This document shows, in pieces, positions 57,900 to 64,000 of a stretch of 64,000 nt of DNA. The translations under genes and the position numbers were made by a program. The DNA is from Paraplanobispora takensis. GTDB lineage: Bacteria; Actinomycetota; Actinomycetes; Streptosporangiales; Streptosporangiaceae. Where the stretch lies: NCBI RefSeq assembly GCF_016863195.1, contig NZ_BOOK01000018.1, positions 103,681 to 167,680 on the forward strand, given 5' to 3'. Under the pieces are notes generated by a model. That model was not told where the DNA came from. It saw only the letters and a program-made list of their open reading frames with translations, and did no database searches. Every line of letters starts with the position of its first letter. Position 1 is the first letter of the stretch.

Positions 57900-58751
57900 T
57901 CACAGGCCGAGCTCCTTGCGGGCGCGGACCTGGTCGGAGGCGTGCTTGAGCACCACGCCGAGGGTGGCGCCGGCCGTCTCCTCGTCCAGCTCGGTCCGGC
58001 CCAGCGCGAGCAGCGTGTTGGCCCAGTCGACGGTCTCGGCGATCGAGGGGGCCTTCTTCAGCTCCAGCGTGCGCAGCGTGGCGACGGTCCGGGCGAGCTG
58101 CTCGGCCAGGGCCTCCTGGATCCGCGGCACCTGGGCCAGCACGATGTCCCGCTCGCGTTCCGGCGTCGGGTACTCCAGGTGCAGGTACAGGCAGCGCCGC
58201 TTGAGCGCCTCCGACAGCTCGCGGGTGGCGTTGGAGGTCAGGACGACGTACGGCGTGCGCGCGGCGGTGATCGTCCCCAGCTCGGGGATGGTGACCTGGT
58301 AGTCGGACAGGATCTCCAGCAGCAGTCCCTCCACCTCGACGTCGGCCTTGTCCGTCTCGTCGATCAGCAGGACCGTGGGCGTCTCGGCGCGGATCGCGGC
58401 CAGCAGCGGCCGTTCGAGCAGGAACTCCTCGGTGAAGATGTCGTCGTGGGTGGCGTCCCAGTCCTGCCCGCCGGAGGCCTGGATGCGCAGGAGCTGCTTC
58501 TTGTAGTTCCACTCGTACAGCGCCCGGGCCTCGTCCAGCCCCTCGTAGCACTGCAGCCGGATGAGCCGCGCCCCGGTCGCCGCCGCGACGGCCTTGGCGA
58601 GCTGGGTCTTGCCCACTCCCGCCGGGCCCTCGGCGAGCAGCGGCTTGCCGAGCGCGGAGGCGAGGAAGACCGAGGTCGCGATGGCGTCGTCGGCGAGATA
58701 GTCCACGGCGGCGAGCCGCTCACGGACGTCGGCGGGCGAGGCGAACCACAT
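57900..58751 (-). CDS. MoxR-family AAA+ ATPase
   Basis: 283 residues. Walker A is LLAEGPAGVGKTQLAKAVAA; Walker B is PTVLLIDETDKADVEVEGLL; sensor 1 is YVVLTSNATRELSEALKRRC; the arginine finger and sensor 2 lie in CLYLHLEYPTPERERDIVLA and beyond. This is the MoxR/APE2220 subgroup with CoxD-like length. The ATG at 58751 leaves the canonical short N-terminal helix. It is transcribed away from tRNA-Lys and forms a two-gene operon with the VWA protein. Confidence 0.92.
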   Translation of the reverse strand: MWFASPADVRERLAAVDYLADDAIATSVFLASALGKPLLAEGPAGVGKTQLAKAVAAATGARLIRLQCYEGLDEARALYEWNYKKQLLRIQASGGQDWDATHDDIFTEEFLLERPLLAAIRAETPTVLLIDETDKADVEVEGLLLEILSDYQVTIPELGTITAARTPYVVLTSNATRELSEALKRRCLYLHLEYPTPERERDIVLAQVPRIQEALAEQLARTVATLRTLELKKAPSIAETVDWANTLLALGRTELDEETAGATLGVVLKHASDQVRARKELGL

Positions 58752-58850
58752 GTGTGCTCCCAGACAGAACCGAATGTTGTTCTAGCTTAGCCGGTCGAAT
58801 CGCCGGTTACGGAGCACGGGGAAAAGTACGCTATTCTTCAAGAGCTTCAC

Positions 58851-58924
58851 GCGCCGCTAGCTCAGTTGGTTAGAGCAGCTGACTCTTAATCAGCGGGTCC
58901 GGGGTTCGAGTCCCTGGCGGCGCA
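58851..58924 (+). tRNA. tRNA-Lys (anticodon CTT)
   Basis: A 74-nt cloverleaf. The acceptor stem is GCGCCGC (58851-58857) with GCGGCGC (58917-58923) and discriminator A58924. The D arm contains AGCTCAGTTGGTTAGAGC. The anticodon arm is GCTGA-CTCTTAA-TCAGC with CTT at 58885-58887, decoding AAG. The T arm has GGTTCGAGTCC. CCA is not encoded. A terminator hairpin follows at once. Confidence 0.97.
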
Positions 58925-58930
58925 CCGGCG

Positions 58931-58970
58931 GAAACCCCGGCTCACCACGGTGGGCCGGGGTTTCTTCGTT
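58931..58970 (+). terminator. terminator of tRNA-Lys
   Basis: GAAACCCCGGC (58931-58941) and GCCGGGGTTTC (58954-58964) are perfect 11-base arms around a 12-base loop, followed by TTCGTT. It begins six bases after the tRNA 3' end. Confidence 0.85.
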
Positions 58971-59007
58971 CACCGGCCCGTCGTACGGCCGGGTGATCCG
59001 CCTGCCC

Positions 59008-59119
59008 GTGAAACTTTCACGCCCCGGCGACTCTCAGCGGCCCTTCGGCGGCGCGGGGCTTTCCACACTCCGCGGCGCGTGCTTGACTCTGCTCACCGAT
59101 CTGGAAAGCGCTTACCAGA
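59008..59119 (+). promoter_or_regulatory. two palindromic operators upstream of the pectate-lyase-like gene
   Basis: CGTGAAACTTTCACG (59007-59021, perfect 7-base arms around C) and TCTGGAAAGCGCTTACCAGA (59100-59119, one mismatch per 10-base half, AAGCGCTT core). A TTGACT at 59083-59088 may be the -35 box between them. The second has the form of LacI-family catabolite operators; the first resembles the GAAA-N-TTTC repeats I recall from actinomycete xylanase promoters. Confidence 0.65.
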
Positions 59120-59146
59120 GGCGACGAGCCCTTACGGAGACCAACG

Positions 59147-60727
59147 ATGCGCCTGAAAGCTGTCATCGCGTGCACCGGCCTGGTGGCCGGCGCCCTCGCC
59201 GTGCTGTCACCGCCCGCAGCGCACGCGGCGTCCACCCGGTACGAGGCGGAGAGTTCACCGGCGGTCTGCACCGGAACCGTCGACGCCAACTGGCCGGGCT
59301 ACTCCGGCAGCGGCTTCTGCAACGGCACCAACGCCACCGGCGCCTACGCCCAGTTCACCGTGAACGCCGCCGCCTCCGGCACCGCGACGCTGGGGATCCG
59401 CTTCGCCAACGGGACCACCGCGGTCCGGCCCACCAGCCTGATCGTCAACGGGTCCACCGCCGGGACCACATCGTTCGAGGGCACCGGTGCCTGGTCGGCC
59501 TGGGTCACCAAGACCGTGACCGTGCCGGTGAAGGCCGGAGCCAACACCGTCAGGCTGAACCCCACCGCCTCGGGCGGCCTGCCCAACATCGACTACCTCG
59601 ACGTCGAGACCGGCGGCCAGCCGCCCGCGAACGCGCTGTACGTGGCGACCGGCGGCGACGACGGCAACCCGGGGACGGAGGCGTCGCCGCTGCGCACGAT
59701 CCAGCGGGCGGTCGACCTGGCGCAGCCGGGCTACACGATCTTCATTCGCGGCGGCACGTACGCGCCGGGCACGAACATCCAGCTGCTCAAGAGCGGTACG
59801 GCGAGTCAGCCGATCACGATGCGAAACTACGGCGGTGAGCGGGTGGTCATCGACGGCGAGAACATGCCCTACACGCCCGGCGCGGTCGGTTCCAGCATCC
59901 CGCGCGCGGAGCGGGGCGCCGTCCACATCGAGGGCGAGTACTGGCGGCTGTCCGGGCTGGAGATCATCCACGGCCCGTACGGGATCTTCGGCCTGGACAC
60001 CGGCGGCAACCTCTTCGAGCGCCTGGTCGTCAGGGACAACTACGAGTCGGGCCTGCACCTGCAGGGCGCCTCCGGCGACAACCGGATCATCGACCTGGAC
60101 GCCTACGGCAACCGTGACCCGCGCAAGAACGGCGAGAGCGCCGACGGCATCGCGATCAAGGAGGGTTCGGGCGGCGGCAACGTGATCCGCGGCGCCCGGC
60201 TGTGGAACAACTCCGACGACGGCCTGGACTTCTGGATGTTCACCTCCCCGGTCACCGTGGAGTCCTCGGTGGCCTGGGGCAACGGGTTCAACCGGTGGAA
60301 CCTGCCCGGCTACACCGGTGACGGCAACGGCTTCAAGCTCGGCGGCGGCGATCCCGACCCGGCCGCCGACCACGTCGTCCGCAACTCCATCGCCTTCGAC
60401 AACGCGGTCGGCGGCTTCGTCGACAACGGCAACCCCGGCCGGCTGTCGATCGACCGCAGCACCGCATGGCGCAACGGCGGCGCGGGCTTCGACTTCGCCG
60501 ACTCCGACTCCACCCTCACCAAGAACCTGTCGGCGGCCAACAAGACGCAGGTGTCGCCCGGCTCGTCGTCGTCCGGCTCGGGCAACTCCTGGAACCTCGG
60601 CGGCACGTGGACGTTCGTGAGCACCGACCCGGGCACGATCACCGGACCCCGGGCGGCGGACGGCTCGATCCCGTCCTCCGCCTTCCTGCGTCCGGGCAAC
60701 GGCGCGGACGTCGGGGCACGGATCTGA
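59147..60727 (+). CDS. secreted polysaccharide-lyase-like protein: CBM plus right-handed beta-helix
   Basis: 526 residues. The signal peptide is AVIACTGLVAGALAVLSPPA, cleaved after AHA. Residues about 29-160 form a CBM6/35-type carbohydrate-binding domain (TRYEAESSPAVCTGTVDANW, TLGIRFANGTTAVRPTSLIV, GGLPNIDYLDVE). From about 165 a parallel beta-helix begins, LYVATGGDDGNPGTEASPLR, TIQRAVDLAQPGYTIFIRGG, with repeated DNRIIDLDAYGNRD and SDDGLDFWMFTSPVTVESSV coils as in PL9/right-handed helix pectate lyases. GGAG precedes the ATG. Extracellular plant-polymer attack is the likely role, controlled through the two upstream operators. Confidence 0.88.
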   Translation: MRLKAVIACTGLVAGALAVLSPPAAHAASTRYEAESSPAVCTGTVDANWPGYSGSGFCNGTNATGAYAQFTVNAAASGTATLGIRFANGTTAVRPTSLIVNGSTAGTTSFEGTGAWSAWVTKTVTVPVKAGANTVRLNPTASGGLPNIDYLDVETGGQPPANALYVATGGDDGNPGTEASPLRTIQRAVDLAQPGYTIFIRGGTYAPGTNIQLLKSGTASQPITMRNYGGERVVIDGENMPYTPGAVGSSIPRAERGAVHIEGEYWRLSGLEIIHGPYGIFGLDTGGNLFERLVVRDNYESGLHLQGASGDNRIIDLDAYGNRDPRKNGESADGIAIKEGSGGGNVIRGARLWNNSDDGLDFWMFTSPVTVESSVAWGNGFNRWNLPGYTGDGNGFKLGGGDPDPAADHVVRNSIAFDNAVGGFVDNGNPGRLSIDRSTAWRNGGAGFDFADSDSTLTKNLSAANKTQVSPGSSSSGSGNSWNLGGTWTFVSTDPGTITGPRAADGSIPSSAFLRPGNGADVGARI

Positions 60728-60806
60728 GGGGTGGTCCCATCGGATCCCCGCCGGGCGGAGATCCGATGGGACACCGCCCGGCGGCCCGTCACCCGGGAGG
60801 GACCCC

Positions 60807-62117
60807 TCAGGCCGCCGGCACGGCCGACGGCTCGTGCCCGCGTCCGATCGCCATGCGGAAGACGGCCCGGAGCATCTCGGCCGTGCCCTCGGGCTCCATC
60901 GCCGACGGCGAGGCGCCCGGATGGTTCTTGGAGATGCGGGCGCGCAGGACCGCCGGGCGGATGCGGAAGCGCACCGGCGGTTCCATGCGTACGGCCTCGC
61001 CGTCGATCCCCAGCGGGATCATGCGGTCCGAGTCCACCTCGAACGCCGTCGCCGACCAGCCGCGCCACGGCCGGCGCCCGCCGGGACGGCGCTCGGCCGC
61101 GGTGGGCGCGCCGAGCACGACGATGCCGAGCAGGCCGTCGTCGATGCACGGCCGGGTCCCCGAGCCGATCATCCGCCCGAGGCGGTAGCGGTTGTTGGAC
61201 ACCAGCAGGGTCGCCCCCGCCTGGTGCTCGTGGCCCGCCGGGCCCACCCAGCGCAGGTCGAGCCGGCCGTCCTGCTCCGCCGCCTCCGGGCCCAGGACCT
61301 CGGGCATGATCTCCAGGATGGTCCTGAGCTTCGCCTCGCGGTAGCCGGGCCGCTGCACCGCCTCCGCGTACAGCCCCAGGGACACGTTGTTGACGAAGAC
61401 GCGGCCGTTGACCTCGCCGAGGTCCACGACGTGCTCGCCGCCGTCGACGAACGCGTCCAGGGCCCCCACCACGTCGTCCCGGTCGACGCCGAGGTCGAGG
61501 GCGAAGTGGTTGCGCGTCCCGGCGGGTATGCACGCGTACGGCAGGCCGTGCTCGGCGGCGATCGCGGCGACGATCGCCTGGGAGCCGTCCCCGCCGGCCA
61601 TCGCCAGTCCGTCCGCCCCCTCGGCCACGGCGGTGCGGACCAGCGTCTGCAGATCGTCGCCCGGCTTCAGTTCGATCGGCTCGATGCCCCGCTTGCGCGC
61701 CTCGTCCGCCAGGTGGAAGCGCTCCGCCTTGCCGCCGCCGGAGCGGGGGTTGATGAAGAGCACGGGCTGCCGGGGCGGCTCGGCAGGGGAGAGCGGGACG
61801 TGCGTCCGGAACGCGACGCGGGCCGCCACCAGCGTCAGGACCGCGAAGGAGAGGGTGAGCAGCTGCGCCAGGAGCCAGCCCCCGAACACCAGCAGGAGCA
61901 GGCTCGTCACGAGGGCGAGCCCCGCCACGGTGAGCCCGAGCGCCCTCGGCAGGCCTCTGCGGCGCAGGCCGTACCAGGCCGCGCCCAGAGCGATCGCGAG
62001 CAGTCCCAGCAGCACGAGGCCGCGGGGGAACGCCGAAACGGTCAGCCACACCGCCATCCCCACGGTGACCGTCCCGAGGACCAGGGCGGCCAACGCCGCG
62101 ACACGCTGGGTCGTCAT
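60807..62117 (-). CDS. membrane-linked diacylglycerol/sphingosine kinase-family lipid kinase
   Basis: 436 residues. Four hydrophobic helices fill residues 1-105 (ALAALVLGTVTVGMAVWLTV, GLVLLGLLAIALGAAWYGL, LGLTVAGLALVTSLLLLVFG, LLTLSFAVLTLVAARVAF). The DAGK catalytic domain follows: VLFINPRSGGGKAERFHLAD, GADGLAMAGGDGSQAIVAAI with the GGDGS nucleotide motif, CIPAGTRNHFALDLGVDRDD, VFVNNVSLGLYAEAVQRPGY, and MIPLGIDGEAVRMEPPV. This is the BmrU/YegS-like group that phosphorylates lipids. GGAGGAGGAG precedes the ATG. Convergent with the beta-helix gene. Confidence 0.91.
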   Translation of the reverse strand: MTTQRVAALAALVLGTVTVGMAVWLTVSAFPRGLVLLGLLAIALGAAWYGLRRRGLPRALGLTVAGLALVTSLLLLVFGGWLLAQLLTLSFAVLTLVAARVAFRTHVPLSPAEPPRQPVLFINPRSGGGKAERFHLADEARKRGIEPIELKPGDDLQTLVRTAVAEGADGLAMAGGDGSQAIVAAIAAEHGLPYACIPAGTRNHFALDLGVDRDDVVGALDAFVDGGEHVVDLGEVNGRVFVNNVSLGLYAEAVQRPGYREAKLRTILEIMPEVLGPEAAEQDGRLDLRWVGPAGHEHQAGATLLVSNNRYRLGRMIGSGTRPCIDDGLLGIVVLGAPTAAERRPGGRRPWRGWSATAFEVDSDRMIPLGIDGEAVRMEPPVRFRIRPAVLRARISKNHPGASPSAMEPEGTAEMLRAVFRMAIGRGHEPSAVPAA

Positions 62118-62282
62118 TCGCTCCTCCTCCAGGTCTTCTGGAAGGACCGGACGACGCCGGGTGATCGATCCACGTGGTGTGCGCCGCCCGTCTTCACCCC
62201 TCCATGCGTAGCGTGTACCGCTTCGCCGGTTCTTTCCAGTCTTTGCCGGTCCCGCGAGTGGAGGGTGACGGAGCGGGGAGCC

Positions 62283-62313
62283 TTGACCTGAAGCGAACTC
62301 CAGCTCCCAGGAT
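62283..62313 (+). promoter_or_regulatory. MerR-type promoter with 19-bp spacer
   Basis: TTGACC (62283-62288) and CAGGAT (62308-62313) are separated by 19 bases, the overlong spacing characteristic of MerR-activated promoters. Inside lies a dyad GACCTGAAG/CTCCAGCTC (7 of 9 positions). The ATG at 62320 is seven bases after the -10 box, so the transcript is probably leaderless. Confidence 0.65.
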
Positions 62314-62319
62314 GGACAT

Positions 62320-63168
62320 ATGGAAACACGCATGATCGGAAACATCGCCGTCGGAGCGATCGGGCTCGGCGCCATGCCCATGTCGGTGGCGGGGCACATG
62401 CCCGACGAGGCGCAGTCGATCAGGACCGTCCACGCCGCGCTCGACGCGGGCGTCACGCTGATCGACACGGCCGACGCCTATACGCCGTCCTCCGATGACG
62501 TCGGGCACAATGAGCGGCTGGTGGCCAAGGCCCTGGCGCTGTGGTCCGGCGACCGCGAGACGGTCCTGGTGGCCACCAAGGGCGGGCACACGCGCACCGC
62601 GGGCGACGGCTGGGGCGTGGACGGACGGCCCGATTACCTGCGCCAGGCGTGTGAACGCTCGCTCAAGGCGCTCGGCGTCGAGGCGATCGGGCTCTACCAG
62701 CACCACAGGCCCGACCCCGCCGTGCCGTACGAGGAGACCGTCGGCGCGATCCGCGACCTGCTCGACGAGGGGAAGATCCTGCTGGCGGGGATCTCCAACG
62801 CCAACCCGGACCAGATCAGGACGGCCCACGAGATCCTCGGCGGGCGGCTGGCGAGCGTGCAGAACGAGTACTCGCCGCGCTTCAGGAGCAGCGAGCCGGA
62901 GATCGACGTCTGCGCCGAGCTGGGGGTGGCGTTCCTGCCCTGGTCGCCGCTGGGCGGCATCTCCTCGGCCGACCGGCTCGGCGGCCCGTTCGCCGAGGTG
63001 GCCGCCGCGCGGGGCGTCTCGCCCCAGCGGGTCTGCCTGGCCTGGGAGCTGGCCAGGAGCCCCGTCGTGATCCCGATCCCGGGGGCCAGCCGGCCGGAGA
63101 GCATCGTCGACTCGGCCGCCGCCGCCGAGCTCACGCTGAGCCAGGAGGAGCTGGCCCTGCTGGGATGA
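62320..63168 (+). CDS. aldo/keto reductase
   Basis: 282 residues of (beta/alpha)8 AKR. Segments: AIGLGAMPMSVAGHMPDEAQ, GVTLIDTADAYTPSSDDVGH (Asp and Tyr of the catalytic tetrad), VLVATKGGHTRTAGDGWGVD (Lys), IGLYQHHRPDPAVPYEETVG (His), LLAGISNANPDQIRTAHEIL, FLPWSPLGGIS, and NADPH-site IPIPGASRPESIVDSAAAAE. All four catalytic positions appear intact. It reads as a general aldehyde/ketone reductase. The MerR-type promoter suggests induction by an electrophile, thiol stress or drug; no merR gene is in the window. Confidence 0.92.
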   Translation: METRMIGNIAVGAIGLGAMPMSVAGHMPDEAQSIRTVHAALDAGVTLIDTADAYTPSSDDVGHNERLVAKALALWSGDRETVLVATKGGHTRTAGDGWGVDGRPDYLRQACERSLKALGVEAIGLYQHHRPDPAVPYEETVGAIRDLLDEGKILLAGISNANPDQIRTAHEILGGRLASVQNEYSPRFRSSEPEIDVCAELGVAFLPWSPLGGISSADRLGGPFAEVAAARGVSPQRVCLAWELARSPVVIPIPGASRPESIVDSAAAAELTLSQEELALLG

Positions 63169-63330
63169 CCCCGCCGGGACGAGCCCGTCCCACCGGGCCG
63201 CCCCGCCGGGCCGGCCCGGTGCGCACGGAGGCTGAGAGCTTTCTCACAGGTTTTCCTGAACTGGCCGTCCGCCCGGTCGATGGGAGAGCGAACGCTGACA
63301 TCGCGCTTCGCCCGATCTAAGGAGACGGCC

Positions 63331-64000
63331 ATGTCCGGCCTGCGCAATTGGGGAGTCGGCAGGCGTCTGGGCCTGTCGTTCCTCCTGGTCACCCTGCTCA
63401 TCGTCGTGGCCGTCGCGGCCGGCCGTTCGGGAATGAACAGCCAGGACGACATCGCCACGCGGCTGGACCGGCTGGAGCAGGTCGAGGACGACGTCCAGAA
63501 GCTCACCTTCTACGCCGCCGACATCACCGGCTGGCAGGGCCTGGTGGTTGCCGACGCCGGGGCCTACGGCGGCAAGGTCGCCACCGCTCCCGACGCCTAC
63601 AACCGCGAGGGCGAGCAGGCCAGCGAGAAGGCCCTGTACGACGCGCTCGACGCCACCCACGTCGAATACCTGACCGCGGCCGAGAAGGCGCAGTTCGACA
63701 AGCTCAAGCCCGCCTGGGACGCCTTCTTCGTCTGGGACGACAAGATCATGGAGCTGCTGGCCCAGGACACCCGCGAGGCGCGGGCCGAGGCCATGGACAG
63801 CATCAACGGCGGGGAGGCCGCCGCGGCCTACTCCGAGAGCCTGGAGATCAACTCGGCGCTGACCGAATCCCTGGCCGGGCGTGTCGACGAGCTCAGGAAG
63901 GAGGCCGCCGACGTCAAGGAGGAGAGCAACTCCATCCTCCTCGTCACACTGGGCCTGGCCCTGCTCGTGGCCGCGGGCCTGAGCACCGTGGCGACGCGCT
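63331..64000 (+). CDS. methyl-accepting chemotaxis protein, N-terminal part (runs off the window)
   Basis: 223 codons are visible before the right edge. TM1 is residues about 11-30 (RLGLSFLLVTLLIVVAVAAG). A four-helix-bundle-type sensor region follows (QDDIATRLDRLEQVEDDVQK, LTFYAADITGWQGLVVADAG, SLEINSALTESLAGRVDEL), then TM2 (SILLVTLGLALLVAAGLSTV) at the very end. Length and topology fit an MCP or related 4HB-MCP sensor; the signalling domain is outside the window, so a histidine kinase or cyclase output cannot be excluded. AAGGAGA precedes the ATG, and TGAGA-N4-TCTCA (63233-63246) lies upstream. Confidence 0.75.
   Translation, partial: MSGLRNWGVGRRLGLSFLLVTLLIVVAVAAGRSGMNSQDDIATRLDRLEQVEDDVQKLTFYAADITGWQGLVVADAGAYGGKVATAPDAYNREGEQASEKALYDALDATHVEYLTAAEKAQFDKLKPAWDAFFVWDDKIMELLAQDTREARAEAMDSINGGEAAAAYSESLEINSALTESLAGRVDELRKEAADVKEESNSILLVTLGLALLVAAGLSTVATR

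Overview
The window is about 72% G+C, with strong third-position GC bias, many GTG starts and (A/G)TGA stop/start overlaps. It carries mycothiol-dependent maleylpyruvate-isomerase-like enzymes, a SecA2, an LLM flavin oxidoreductase and several NarL, TetR, XRE-MmyB and GlxA regulators. This points to a Gram-positive actinomycete, most likely of the Streptosporangiales. A chemoreceptor at the right edge hints at a genus with motile spores, but this is inference. There is no rRNA, CRISPR array, transposase or prophage; one tRNA gene (Lys, CTT) is present.

Layout. 1-10 kb: end of a RidA-like gene, a GAF histidine kinase/NarL regulator pair, a phosphoribulokinase-like kinase, a membrane protein, a universal stress protein, an LLM oxidoreductase, an epoxide hydrolase, a mycothiol-dependent enzyme and an unrecognised membrane protein. 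10-15.6 kb: a secreted cell-wall amidase, a decayed relative of the membrane protein, small enzymes, and a hydrolase/ArsR-type regulator pair sharing a long palindromic operator. 15.6-27.7 kb: a compact three-module NRPS locus on the minus strand. Protein 1 is C-A-T-C-A-T. Protein 2 is C-A-T-TE fused to a 12-TM MFS exporter. The third A domain reads as a serine code and the TE has a cysteine nucleophile. Two overlapping mini-ORFs link the two NRPS genes. 27.9-36.2 kb: an XRE-MmyB regulator, a kinase-fold protein, SecA2, a lactate-monooxygenase-like flavoenzyme with a class II aldolase, and a CHASE3 histidine kinase.

36.2-49.5 kb: a collapsed ECF sigma/CU044_5270 remnant, a VOC protein, a minus-strand TetR-MFS-M20 peptidase set, an EamA transporter with a strongly structured leader, a DUF6891 protein, a GlxA-type regulator, a second DMT transporter with many hairpins upstream, and an FAD monooxygenase/TetR pair with three identical-pattern operators. 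49.5-55.5 kb: three acyl-CoA dehydrogenases flanked by TetR regulators and an SDR. One TetR gene has in its promoter the same palindrome that lies before the dehydrogenase operon. 55.6-64 kb: a NERD protein, a VWA/MoxR pair, tRNA-Lys, a secreted pectate-lyase-like protein behind two operators, a diacylglycerol-kinase-like lipid kinase, an aldo/keto reductase with a MerR-type promoter, and the start of a methyl-accepting chemotaxis protein.

Cross-cutting signals: a candidate three-way-junction RNA that would hide the ribosome-binding site of the EamA gene (41960-42050); chains of tiny overlapping ORFs at two gene junctions; in-frame short tandem repeats (9-36 bp) in at least six unrelated proteins; and frequent CCGTACGG palindromes, often in spacers. 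All calls are from reading the sequence; no database search was run.
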